Source: Beutenbergia cavernae DSM 12333
GTDB lineage: Bacteria; Actinomycetota; Actinomycetes; Actinomycetales; Beutenbergiaceae
DNA length: 64,000 nucleotides
NCBI RefSeq assembly: GCF_000023105.1
Contig: NC_012669.1
Location: 2,853,025-2,917,024 of the forward strand
Reading direction: 5' to 3'
The notes under the pieces were generated by a model. That model did not search any database, was not told where the DNA came from, and saw nothing but the letters and a program-made list of their open reading frames with translations. Shown piece after piece: positions 37,374 to 45,735 of this stretch. Position 1 is the first letter of the stretch. Each line of letters begins with the position of its first letter. Position numbers and translations under genes: made by a program.

Positions 37374-38015
37374 TCAGTCTGTGGTGCCGCCGCCGCCGGC
37401 CACGGACGCTGCGTGGGTGACGACGTGGTCGATGAAGCCGTACTCGCGCGCCTCCTCGGCCGTGAACCAGCGGTCGCGGTCGGCGTCCGCGTTGACCTGC
37501 TCGACGGTCTTGCCGGTCTGCTCGGCGGTCAGCTCCGCCATCACGCGCTTCATGTGGAGGATGAGCTCCGCGTTGATCCGGATGTCCGTCGCCGTGCCGC
37601 CGATGCCGCCCGAGGGCTGGTGCATCATGACGCGCGCGTGCGGCGTCGCGTACCGCTTGCCCTTCGCGCCCGAGGCGAGCAGGAACTGGCCCATCGAGGC
37701 CGCCATGCCCATCGCGACCGTCGCGACGTCCGGCTGGACGTACTGCATCGTGTCGTAGATGGCCATGCCGGCCGTCACGGACCCGCCCGGCGAGTTGATG
37801 TAGAGCCAGATGTCCTTGGTCGGGTCCTCCGCTGCGAGCAGCATCATCTGCCCGCAGATCTGGTTCGCGTTGTCGTCGCGCACCTCCGACCCGAGCCAGA
37901 TGATGCGCTCCTTGAGGAGGCGGTTGTAGATGTGGTCGCCGAGGGCGAAGCTCTGGTTGTCCGAGCCTGCGGCCCGGGGGGCGCCCTGGGAAATGGCCTG
38001 GGGCATGTCGCTCAC
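37374..38015 (-). CDS. clpP1: ATP-dependent Clp protease proteolytic subunit 1
   Basis: Predicted 213-aa ClpP. Catalytic Ser107 is in GMAASMGQF and His132 in [29 protein letters not shown] is present. GTG 38015 is used with GGGAG upstream; an ATG three codons later (38006) is possible. It is first in the clpP1P2 operon. A -10 TAGTGT (38079-38074) and a ClgR-like box (38117-38134) lie upstream. Confidence 0.96.
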   Translation of the reverse strand: MSDMPQAISQGAPRAAGSDNQSFALGDHIYNRLLKERIIWLGSEVRDDNANQICGQMMLLAAEDPTKDIWLYINSPGGSVTAGMAIYDTMQYVQPDVATVAMGMAASMGQFLLASGAKGKRYATPHARVMMHQPSGGIGGTATDIRINAELILHMKRVMAELTAEQTGKTVEQVNADADRDRWFTAEEAREYGFIDHVVTHAASVAGGGGTTD

Positions 38016-38116
38016 GATCGCTCCCGATCTTCTGGTGCACCGGCACTCGGCCGGCGGTGGACGTCGTTCAGCGACACTAACGCCGACGCCGCCTCGGGCA
38101 TGCCGCGTTCCACGCC

Positions 38117-38134
38117 GTTTCGCTGACGGCGCAC
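38117..38134. promoter_or_regulatory. ClgR-like box upstream of clpP1P2
   Basis: The plus strand reads GTTTCGCTGACGGCGCAC. It matches the core CGCYNANRGCG of the actinobacterial ClgR consensus, with two mismatches in the flanking weak positions. It lies about 100 bp upstream of clpP1 and about 40 bp upstream of the -10, as for an activator. ClgR control of clpP1P2 is established in several actinobacteria; binding here is inferred from the match. Confidence 0.5.
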
Positions 38135-38142
38135 GGCCGACG

Positions 38143-38182
38143 CGCGACGGCCCGCACCCCGGTGAGGGTGCGGGCCGTCGCG
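38143..38182 (-). terminator. strong terminator after tig
   Basis: CGCGACGGCCCGCACCC (38143-38159) pairs perfectly over 17 bp with GGGTGCGGGCCGTCGCG (38166-38182); the loop is six bases. It lies 22 bp past the tig stop and before the clpP1 control region. It is one of the most stable hairpins in the window and has no U-tract. Confidence 0.85.
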
Positions 38183-38204
38183 GATGACTCGGTGCGGCGC
38201 GGCG

Positions 38205-39617
38205 TCAGGCCTTCGCGGCCTCGTCCTCGGTGGCGGTGTCCTCGGCGGCCGGCTCGTCGGAGGTCTCCTCCGCGTCGTCCTCCGCTGCCGCGGACAGGTC
38301 CACCTCGACCGACTCGACGCCCTCCGCCGCGTCCTCGGCGTCGGTCTCCTCGGAGCCGATGAAGGACGTGAGGTCGACGGCGTTGCCCGAGGCGTCCACG
38401 ACGCGGACGTCGCGGAGCGCGACGGCGAGCGACTTGTTGCGCGCGAGCTCCGCGACGAACGACGGGATCTGGCCCGTCTTGTCAGCGTTGGTGATGAACT
38501 CGTTCGGGTCGACGCGGTACTGCTGCGCGGTCCGCAGGAGGAACTCGACGAGCTCGTTCTGGTTCACCTGCACGGAGACCTGGTCGGCCAGCACGTCGAG
38601 CACGAGCTGGCGGCGCAGGGCCTGGGTGGCCTCCTCGCGGACCTCCTCGCGGTGCTCGTCGTCCTCGAGGCGCCCCTCGCTCTCGAGGTGACGGTGGATC
38701 TCGGCCTCGATGACGCCCTGCGGCAGCGGGAAGTCGGTCGCCTCGACGAGCTTCTCGAGCAGCCGGTCCCGGGCCTGGACGGCCTGGTTGTTGACCTTGG
38801 CGTCGGAGATCTGCGTGCGCAGGTCGGCCTGCAGCTCCTCCAGCGTGTCGAACTCGCTCGCGAGCTGGGCGAAGTCGTCGTCCGCCTCCGGCAGCTCCTG
38901 CACCTTGACGGCGGTGACGGTGACGGAGACGTCGGCCGCCTCGCCGGCGCGGTCGCCGCCGGCGAGCGGGGCGGAGAACGTGGCGGTCTCGTCGGCGGCG
39001 AGGCCCACGAGGGCCTCGTCCAGGCCGTCGAGCATGTTGCCGGAGCCGATCTCGTACGAGACGCCCGAGACGGTGTCGACCTCCTCGCCGTCGATCGTCG
39101 CGGTCATGTCGATGACCACGTAGTCGCCCGTCTCGGCCGCGCGGTCGACGCCCGTGAGCGTGCCGTACCGCTGGCGCAGCAGGTCGAGCCGCTCGGCGAC
39201 GTCGTCGTCGGTGACCGCGACGTCGTCGACCTCGAGCTCGAGGTCGGCGAGAGCGGGCAGCGTGAAGTCGGGCCGGACGTCGACCTCGGCGGTAAACGTC
39301 AGCTCGCCGCTCGTGGTGTCCGGGACGCCGGTCACCTCGACCTCGGGCTGCCCGAGCACCTTGAGCTCGGACTCCGTCACGGCCTGGCGGTAGAAGTCGG
39401 GCAGGGCGTCGTTGACAGCGTGCTCGACGACGGCGGCGCGCCCGACCCGCTGGTCGATGACCCGCGGCGGCACCTTGCCCTTGCGGAACCCGGGCACGTT
39501 GACCTGCTGCGCGATGTGCTGGTACGCGTGGTCGAGGCTGGCCTTCAGCTCGTCGAAGGCCACCTCCACTGTCAGCTTCACGCGGGTCGGCTCGAGGTTC
39601 TCGACGGCACTCTTCAC
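38205..39617 (-). CDS. tig: trigger factor (ribosome-associated chaperone, peptidyl-prolyl isomerase)
   Basis: Predicted 470-aa protein. The ribosome-binding loop GFRKGKVP is at about residues 43-50. The FKBP-like domain (GDYVVIDMTATIDGE onward) spans about 165-250, followed by the helical SurA-like C-domain. The last 50 residues are a highly acidic Asp/Glu/Ala tail, common in actinobacteria. A -10 TAGCAT lies at 39731-39726, giving a leader of about 100 bases. It is followed by a strong terminator, then the clp genes. Confidence 0.96.
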   Translation of the reverse strand: MKSAVENLEPTRVKLTVEVAFDELKASLDHAYQHIAQQVNVPGFRKGKVPPRVIDQRVGRAAVVEHAVNDALPDFYRQAVTESELKVLGQPEVEVTGVPDTTSGELTFTAEVDVRPDFTLPALADLELEVDDVAVTDDDVAERLDLLRQRYGTLTGVDRAAETGDYVVIDMTATIDGEEVDTVSGVSYEIGSGNMLDGLDEALVGLAADETATFSAPLAGGDRAGEAADVSVTVTAVKVQELPEADDDFAQLASEFDTLEELQADLRTQISDAKVNNQAVQARDRLLEKLVEATDFPLPQGVIEAEIHRHLESEGRLEDDEHREEVREEATQALRRQLVLDVLADQVSVQVNQNELVEFLLRTAQQYRVDPNEFITNADKTGQIPSFVAELARNKSLAVALRDVRVVDASGNAVDLTSFIGSEETDAEDAAEGVESVEVDLSAAAEDDAEETSDEPAAEDTATEDEAAKA

Positions 39618-39752
39618 TTCGGGTCTTCTCCAGACGTCGGCGCTGGCCGGTGCGCGTCGGGCGCACGTCGACCGTGGTTCGGCCCGCGGGCATGCGTCAG
39701 CGTCGCTCGCGAAACGGCTGGCCCCATGCTACAGCGAGCCGCGCCGAGGAGT

Positions 39753-41096
39753 TCACGGACCGAACGGCGCACCGTACGGGGGCGGGAAGGCCTCGACGGC
39801 GTACGGCTGCTCCCCCGCGTCGGTCGCCGCGGCGACGATCCGCTCCCTCAGCTCGTCCGCGACGACGCGGTGCGGCTGCGACGCGATGAGGTTGACCTGT
39901 TCCGCGGGATCGTTGGCGACGTCGTACAGGTACGACTCGACGTACGTGTCCGAGCCGGCGTCGTCCCGGGCGTGCGCGCCGGGCGCCTCGATGCCGTAGC
40001 TCCATCGCGCGGTCCGGAGCGTCCTGCCCACCTGCGACTCGCTGACCTGGATGTACACGTCCTCGCGCCAGCCCGGGTCCGCGCGCGTGCCGCGGGTGCG
40101 GAGCACGTCGAGGATCGACCTGCCCTGCAGGTGCGCGGGGCGGTCGATGCCCGCGGCGTCGAGCAGCGTCGGCGCCACGTCCAGGAGCGTGCACAGCTCC
40201 TCGACCCGGCCGCCGCCGTCGAAGCACGGCCCGCGGAACGCGAGCGGCACGTGCGTGGACGCCGCGTGCCCGGAGCGCTTGTACTCGTTGTTCCGGGTCT
40301 TGAAGTGGCACCCGTGGTCGGAGGTCTGCACGACGACCGTGTCGTCGTACTCGCCCACGGAGCGCAGCGCGTCGAGCAGCCGGCCCAGTCCCTCGTCGAC
40401 GCGCTTGACCTGGCCGAGATACCCGGCGAGGTGCCGCGGCGCCGTCGACCCCGCGCCCACCAGGTCCGCGGGCTGCCACACGCCCTGGTACCGCTCGGCG
40501 TAGGCGTCCGGGGCCAGGTACGCATCGACCTCGTTCTGGTGGTGCGGCTCGAGCACCGAGCAGAAGACGAAGAACGGGCGGTCCGGGTCGCGATCCTTCG
40601 TGACGAAGCGGATGACGGCGTCGATGAGCGCGTCGGACCGGTACCCGGGCAGGTCGTGCGGCGCGCCGTCGGCGTCGAAGACCCGCGTGTGGAAGGCGTC
40701 CTCGCTGAACTCGAGCAGGTTCGCGCCGAGCCAGTGCTCGAACCCGCCCTGCTGGTGCCGGGGCACCGGGTCGGCATCGGCCAGGTGCCACTTCCCCACG
40801 TAGAACGTCTCGTACCCCGCGTCCCGGAACAGCCGGCCCATCGTCGGCACGTCCTCGGTGAGCGGCAGCCCGTTGCGGTGCACGCCGTTCGTCGTCGGGT
40901 AGGTGCCCGTGAGCACCGCGGCGCGCGACGGCGCGCACAGCGGCTGGACCGTGAACGCGTACGGGCTCCACGTGCCGTGCGTCGCCATCCGGTCGAAGTT
41001 CCAGGTGACGTCGGCGGGGTTGTGGGCCATCCCGGTCGTGTCGGCGCGCTGCTGGTCCGAGAAGAGGACGACGACGTTGGGACGCTGGTCGGTCAT
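39753..41096 (-). CDS. sulfatase (formylglycine-dependent)
   Basis: Predicted 447-aa alkaline-phosphatase-superfamily hydrolase. The activation site is C54 in LCAPSRAAVLTG, the CxPSR motif converted to formylglycine by aerobic FGE. N-terminal metal ligands are in NVVVLFSDQQRADT, and GYETFYVGKWHL and TSDHGCHFKTRN are further family blocks. No signal peptide is seen, so it probably acts in the cytoplasm on an imported sulfated sugar. It is last in the operon with the sugar ABC genes, 14 bp after the second permease. Its sulfate ester substrate is unknown. Confidence 0.9.
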   Translation of the reverse strand: MTDQRPNVVVLFSDQQRADTTGMAHNPADVTWNFDRMATHGTWSPYAFTVQPLCAPSRAAVLTGTYPTTNGVHRNGLPLTEDVPTMGRLFRDAGYETFYVGKWHLADADPVPRHQQGGFEHWLGANLLEFSEDAFHTRVFDADGAPHDLPGYRSDALIDAVIRFVTKDRDPDRPFFVFCSVLEPHHQNEVDAYLAPDAYAERYQGVWQPADLVGAGSTAPRHLAGYLGQVKRVDEGLGRLLDALRSVGEYDDTVVVQTSDHGCHFKTRNNEYKRSGHAASTHVPLAFRGPCFDGGGRVEELCTLLDVAPTLLDAAGIDRPAHLQGRSILDVLRTRGTRADPGWREDVYIQVSESQVGRTLRTARWSYGIEAPGAHARDDAGSDTYVESYLYDVANDPAEQVNLIASQPHRVVADELRERIVAAATDAGEQPYAVEAFPPPYGAPFGP

Positions 41097-41110
41097 GTGG
41101 CTCCTTGGTG

Positions 41111-41938
41111 CTACTTCAGGCCGCTGAGGGCGATGCCGCGAACGAAGTAGCGCTGCGCGACCATGAACAGGATGACGGTGGGGACGAACATGAGGACCGA
41201 GGCGGCGGCCGTGAGGTTCCACTGCGTGAAGAACTCCCGCGTGAAGACGGTGAGCCCGAGCGGCAGGGTGCGCATGTCGGGCTCGGAGATGGCCACGAGC
41301 GGCCAGAGGAACTCGTTCCACTGGAACACGAACGTGAAGACGCCCAGTGCCGCGAGCGCCGGCGTCGTCTGCGGGAGGATGATCCGGAAGAAGATGCGGA
41401 GCTCCGACGCACCGTCGAGCCGTGCCGCCTCGATGAGCTCGTCCGGCAGCGGTGCGATGAACTGCCGCATGAGGAAGATCCCGAAGCCGTCCATCACGAA
41501 CGGCAGCACCAGGCCGGCGTAGGAGTTGAGCAGGCCGAGGTTCGCGAACTCGACGTACAGCGGGATCATCCGCACGAAGAACGGGATCATCAGCGTCCCG
41601 AGCACGGCGGTCAGCATGAGCCCGCGCCCGCGGAACCGGTACTTCGCGAAGGCGTACCCGGCCACCGAGTCGAACAGCAGGTGGCACGCCGTGATCGTGA
41701 TCGCGACGACGAGCGAGTTGAGGAAGAACCGTCCGAACGGCGCCGCCTCCCACATGCGCACGTAGTTGTCGACATTCAGGACCTCGGGGATCAGGACAGG
41801 TGTACCCGAGAGCGTCTCCCCGTCGGACTGCAACGACAGAGACACCATGTACAGGAACGGCACCAGGGCGACGAGGGAGATAGCGACGAGGCCGACGTAT
41901 CCCCAGGTCCGGCCTGGGCGGGAGAGCTCGAGCCTCAC
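41111..41938 (-). CDS. carbohydrate ABC transporter permease (MalG type)
   Basis: Predicted 275-aa membrane protein with six hydrophobic segments and EAA loop IEAARLDGASELRIFFRIILP near residue 180. GTG 41938 overlaps the preceding permease stop as GTGA. It partners that permease. No dedicated ATPase is encoded nearby. Confidence 0.9.
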   Translation of the reverse strand: MRLELSRPGRTWGYVGLVAISLVALVPFLYMVSLSLQSDGETLSGTPVLIPEVLNVDNYVRMWEAAPFGRFFLNSLVVAITITACHLLFDSVAGYAFAKYRFRGRGLMLTAVLGTLMIPFFVRMIPLYVEFANLGLLNSYAGLVLPFVMDGFGIFLMRQFIAPLPDELIEAARLDGASELRIFFRIILPQTTPALAALGVFTFVFQWNEFLWPLVAISEPDMRTLPLGLTVFTREFFTQWNLTAAASVLMFVPTVILFMVAQRYFVRGIALSGLK

Positions 41939-42855
41939 CGCTCGGCCCTCCGGTTGAGGGCGAGCTGGGCGATCGTGAGGCACAGGATCAGCCCGAACAT
42001 GAGGAAGGACAGCGCGGCGGAGTACCCGAGGTCGCGGAAGTCGAAGGCCACGCTGAACACGTGGAACACGAACAGATCGGTCGCGTTGGCGGGGCCGCCA
42101 CCGGTGATGACGTAGGCCTGGCCGAACGCCTGGAGGCTCGAGATCACCGCCATGATCGAGACGAACACCGTGGTCGGGGCGAGCAGCGGCACGGTGATCC
42201 GGACGAACCGTTGCCAGGCCGACGCCCCGTCGACGCGGGCGGCCTCGAGGTAGGTGGCCGGGATGCCCTGGAGCCCGGCAAGGAACAGCACCATGTTGTA
42301 GCCGAGCGCCTGCCAGACGGTGACCGCCGCGATGGTCAGCAGCGGCTGCTCGGCGAGGAAGTTCTGCGGTGGCAGTCCGAGGTCGCGCAGGACGGCGTTG
42401 AGGATCCCGACCTGCGGGTCGAGGATGTTCTTCCACAGCAGGCCGACGATGACGATCGACGTCACGTACGGCACCAGGATGAGCGTCCGGAAGACCACGA
42501 GGCCCCGGAGCGGGAGGTTGACCAGCAGCGCGAGCGCCAGCCCGCCGAGGATCGCCGGGACCATGACCAGCACGGCGAAGGCGAGTGTGACGAGGAAGGA
42601 GTGCCGGACAGCGGGATCGGTGAACGCGCGCGTGTAGTTGGCCAGCCCCACCCACTGGTCCGCGTACGGCCCGGTGAAGAAGGAGATCCACAGCTGCTTC
42701 ACCATCGGGTAGTAGAACAACAGCGCGAAGAACGCGATCGCGGGGGCGAGGAAGATCAGGCCGTACCGCCCCGTGCGACGGGTCAGACCACCCGATCGCG
42801 GCGCGGGCGGCTGCGCCGGCGGCGCATCGCGAGCCGCCGTGAGCGACGCCGTCAC
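41935..42855 (-). CDS. carbohydrate ABC transporter permease (MalF type)
   Basis: Predicted 306-aa membrane protein. A Pro/Ala-rich cytoplasmic leader precedes six hydrophobic segments, with the EAA loop LEAARVDGASAWQRFVRITVP near residue 205. GTG 42855 overlaps the binding-protein stop as GTGA. The chain of overlaps ties binding protein, both permeases and probably the sulfatase into one unit. Confidence 0.9.
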   Translation of the reverse strand: MTASLTAARDAPPAQPPAPRSGGLTRRTGRYGLIFLAPAIAFFALLFYYPMVKQLWISFFTGPYADQWVGLANYTRAFTDPAVRHSFLVTLAFAVLVMVPAILGGLALALLVNLPLRGLVVFRTLILVPYVTSIVIVGLLWKNILDPQVGILNAVLRDLGLPPQNFLAEQPLLTIAAVTVWQALGYNMVLFLAGLQGIPATYLEAARVDGASAWQRFVRITVPLLAPTTVFVSIMAVISSLQAFGQAYVITGGGPANATDLFVFHVFSVAFDFRDLGYSAALSFLMFGLILCLTIAQLALNRRAER

Positions 42856-44189
42856 CGCGCCATCACCTGGGTCATCGCGTCCTGGAAGGTGGCGACGGCG
42901 GCAGCGGCGTCGGCGTCCTGGAAGGCGACCGACTGGTACATCGTTGCGAAGTTCTCGGTGAAGTCCGCGTTCTTGCCCGTGAGACGCGAGTCGGCGCTGA
43001 AGTCGACGGCGTACGGCATCGCCGTCGCGAACGGCGCCACGAGCTCGTTTCCCTGCACGGCCGCGTCCTCGCCCCAGGAGATGCGCGGCATGCACATCGC
43101 CGACTCCTCGGTAGCGGCGAGTTCCGTATCCAGTGCCGTGAGCGCCACCATGAGCTGCCAGGCCAGGTCGGGGTTCGCGGCGTTCGTCGGGATGAACATG
43201 GACGTGCCGCCGGAGTTCGTGGCCTGGACGGCACCGGTGAGCGCCGGGATGATGGCGTACTCCAGATCGGGGCTGCCGGTCCGGATGGGCTCGAGGTCCC
43301 AGGGGCCGGTCAGGATCATCGCCGCACGCCCTGCGGAGAAGAGCTTCTGGGGGCCCGAGTAGTCTCCCGTGTTGCTGGGGATCGGGGCGACCTGGTGCCG
43401 GTGGATGAGGTCACCCTGGAACCGCAGCGCCTCGACCGCCGCATCCGTGGGCGACAGCGCGAGCGCGGCGGCGTCGTCCCAGAGCAGGACGTCGTTCTGC
43501 GTGAACCACGGGTTGGCGTAGCTCGGGTCCTGATTGGCCGCGAAGCCGTAGACGTCGCCAGTGGTGAGCTCCTGCGCGCACGCGAGGAACTCCTCCCACG
43601 TCGTCGGCGGTGCCGTGATCCCCGCGTCGTCGAACATCGAGACGTTGTAGAACGGGAGGACGCACGTGAGGTGCAGCTGGATGCCGTAGACGACGCCGTC
43701 GAGGCTGTTGCGTTCGACGGTGAACGGGTGCCAGTCCCCGGGGAAGCCCATGGCTTCGCCGTCGGAGGCGAGGTAGTCGGTGAGCGGCAGGGCGTCGCCG
43801 GTGAGGGCGAACTCCTGCACCCAGCCGCCCGGCTCCTCGACGAGATCCGGCACGGTACCGGCCTGCAGGTCCGCCATGAGTCGGGTCCGCATGTCGTCCC
43901 ACTGGAAGACCTGGAGGTTGACCGTGACGTCGTGCTCGTCCTCGAACGCGGCGATGAGGTCCTCGTAGGCCGCGTACGCGTGCCCGGCGTTCCAGTACAC
44001 CTGCAGCGTGGCGCTCCCACCACCGCCGCCTTCGCCCGAACCGCCCTGTGGGGCGTTGGCCGAGCACGCGGCACCGAGTGCGCCGAGCGTCCCCGCCGCG
44101 CCCACGGATCCGAGGCCGCGCAGCACGCCACGGCGTGAGAGGTGGGCGCTGCCGAAGGTCGTGCGGTCGAGGCGCTGTCGAGTCGTCAT
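42852..44189 (-). CDS. carbohydrate ABC transporter substrate-binding lipoprotein (Tat-type signal)
   Basis: Predicted 445-aa family 1 solute-binding protein. The N-terminus has a twin-arginine stretch SRRGVLRGLGSVGAAGTLGALGAACS, ending in a lipobox with Cys near residue 42, then a Gly/Ser linker. LQVYWNAGHAYAAYEDLIAAF and the PDLVEEPGGWVQEF block are typical. CGGAGA precedes ATG 44189. Ligand is unknown; the linked sulfatase suggests a sulfated saccharide. Confidence 0.88.
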   Translation of the reverse strand: MTTRQRLDRTTFGSAHLSRRGVLRGLGSVGAAGTLGALGAACSANAPQGGSGEGGGGGSATLQVYWNAGHAYAAYEDLIAAFEDEHDVTVNLQVFQWDDMRTRLMADLQAGTVPDLVEEPGGWVQEFALTGDALPLTDYLASDGEAMGFPGDWHPFTVERNSLDGVVYGIQLHLTCVLPFYNVSMFDDAGITAPPTTWEEFLACAQELTTGDVYGFAANQDPSYANPWFTQNDVLLWDDAAALALSPTDAAVEALRFQGDLIHRHQVAPIPSNTGDYSGPQKLFSAGRAAMILTGPWDLEPIRTGSPDLEYAIIPALTGAVQATNSGGTSMFIPTNAANPDLAWQLMVALTALDTELAATEESAMCMPRISWGEDAAVQGNELVAPFATAMPYAVDFSADSRLTGKNADFTENFATMYQSVAFQDADAAAAVATFQDAMTQVMAR

Positions 44190-44253
44190 GAGATCTCCGT
44201 TCACTTCGGTGTGACTGGACTGTGGTGCGGGACGCCGGTGGCGGCGTCCGGGC

Positions 44254-45282
44254 TCAGGTGGTGCCGCGTTCGATGAGCTCCCACGGCCAGGAGATGACCT
44301 CCTCAAGCCCGGGCCCCCGGTCCGCCAGCCGGTCGAGGATGCGGGCGGCGATCGCGGTGAAGTCGGTGGTGGCGGCGCCCACGGTGGTGAGCCCCGGCGG
44401 CACCCGCTCCCCCTCCTCGATGTTCCCGACTCCGACGAGAGCCAGGTCGTCCGGGACGGCGACGCCGTCCGCCTGGGCAGCCCACAGAGCCGCGAGCGCG
44501 CTGCGGTCGGACGTGCAGAAGATCGCGTCCGGGCGATCGTTGCCGGTGAGCAGGACCCGGGCCGCTGCCAGGGAGTCCTCCCGGCTGTGGGCGACCGGGA
44601 GGATCCAGTCCTCGCGCGCGGCGAGGCCGTGGGCCTCCAGCGCCGCCCGCGCCGCGGCGAGCCGCGACGGATGCTCGGTCTCCACGAGCTCCCACGGGTG
44701 TGCGAAGAGGGCGACCGACCGCCGCCCGGACGCGACGAGGTGATCGATCGCCGAGGTGACCGCCGCCGCCTCGCCGTGCCGGACGACGTCGTACCCGTGA
44801 GGCACGAGCTGTTCCGAGAACGCGACGAGCGGGATCCCGCGCGAGGCGATCGCCTGCGCATGCTCGGTCGTGAACTCGTGCGTGTGGACGACGACGCCGT
44901 CGGCGTACCCGGTGACCAGCAGCTGTACGGCGAGGTCGACGTGGTCGGGCCGGGACGCCATCAGCGCGATGACGTGGCGGCCGTCCTCGGCAGCGAGATC
45001 GGTGAGGGAGTCGCCGAGCGCGTTGACCCACGGGGTGGACCCGGTGTCCCGCAGGAGGCAGACGACGTCCGTGCGCTGCCGGCTGAGCGAGCGACCGGCG
45101 TGCGAGGGGACGTACGCCAGCTCGGCCGCGGCCCGCCGGACGCGTTCCGCAGTCTCGTCGGACACGGGCCGCGTGCGGCCCTTCCGCCCGGAGAGGACGT
45201 AGGAGACGGCGGCCGTCGACACCCCAGCACGCTCGGCGATCTGCTTGAGCGTCGGGCGCGTGGTTAAGCGGTTAACCGTCAT
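44254..45282 (-). CDS. LacI-family transcriptional regulator
   Basis: Predicted 342-aa repressor. The N-terminal helix-turn-helix TLKQIAERAGVSTAAVSYVLSG is at residues 11-32, the hinge follows, then a periplasmic-binding-protein-like effector domain. It heads the sulfatase/ABC operon, 64 bp upstream of the binding-protein gene on the same strand, and is the likely substrate-responsive regulator. A -10 TAGCAT (45297-45292) is nine bases before the ATG and an operator-like palindrome lies in codons 2-6, pointing to autoregulation. Confidence 0.92.
   Translation of the reverse strand: MTVNRLTTRPTLKQIAERAGVSTAAVSYVLSGRKGRTRPVSDETAERVRRAAAELAYVPSHAGRSLSRQRTDVVCLLRDTGSTPWVNALGDSLTDLAAEDGRHVIALMASRPDHVDLAVQLLVTGYADGVVVHTHEFTTEHAQAIASRGIPLVAFSEQLVPHGYDVVRHGEAAAVTSAIDHLVASGRRSVALFAHPWELVETEHPSRLAAARAALEAHGLAAREDWILPVAHSREDSLAAARVLLTGNDRPDAIFCTSDRSALAALWAAQADGVAVPDDLALVGVGNIEEGERVPPGLTTVGAATTDFTAIAARILDRLADRGPGLEEVISWPWELIERGTT
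45264..45275. promoter_or_regulatory. LacI-type operator at the regulator's own start
   Basis: TTAA-GCGG-TTAA is a near-palindrome with the central CG usual for LacI-family sites; an overlapping perfect CGGTTAACCG is at 45269-45278. AT-rich bases are rare in this DNA, so the motif stands out. It covers the first codons of the regulator just after its probable transcription start, where bound repressor would block RNA polymerase. Confidence 0.55.
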
Positions 45283-45345
45283 GGTGCGACGATGCTAGCC
45301 GCGGCAGGTCGCCCCTGGCAAGGGTCAGTCGCGTCCGCCGACCGG

Positions 45346-45708
45346 TCAGCCGTCGAGCGGGGTGAACACCTCCGGGAGCTCCAGCTCACCGGTCGTCTCG
45401 ACGAGCACGACCGTCATCGCCGTCGTCGCCCAGGACTGGTGCACCTCGCCCGCCTCCCAGATGGCGAGCTGGCCGGCCGCGATCGGGATCCGCGGGCCGT
45501 CGTCGGCCCGCACCTCACCCTCGCCGGTGACGACGGCGAAGACCTGCCGGTTCGTCGTCGGGTGCTCGCCCAGGGTCCCGCCGGGCTCGAGGTGCGCCAC
45601 GTGCACGCGGGTCTGGTCGCCCCCGGACACGCGCGGCAGGAACTCCATGAGCACTCCCGTGCTCGAGTAGTGCTCGATCGGGCGGCGGGGTACCTCGAAG
45701 CGGCGCAT
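45346..45708 (-). CDS. cupin domain protein
   Basis: Predicted 120-aa single-domain beta-barrel protein. The first cupin motif is VHVAHLEPGGTLGEHPTTNRQVFAVVTGEG, with His and Glu/Gln candidates for a metal site; the second is GQLAIWEAGEVHQSWA. Function is not readable. It stands alone, 63 bp from the regulator start upstream of it and 27 bp past the next gene. Confidence 0.78.
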   Translation of the reverse strand: MRRFEVPRRPIEHYSSTGVLMEFLPRVSGGDQTRVHVAHLEPGGTLGEHPTTNRQVFAVVTGEGEVRADDGPRIPIAAGQLAIWEAGEVHQSWATTAMTVVLVETTGELELPEVFTPLDG

Positions 45709-45735
45709 CCCGCGATCGTCCCAGGAGACCCGCGG

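Noticed and set aside
36800-38000. clpP1 and clpP2 as a recent tandem duplication
   Set aside because: The two proteins differ throughout outside the catalytic blocks and correspond to the anciently distinct actinobacterial ClpP1 and ClpP2.
38184-41150. A 988-codon plus-strand open frame opposite tig and the sulfatase
   Set aside because: It reads across two genes, an intergenic region and a terminator, with no recognisable domain.
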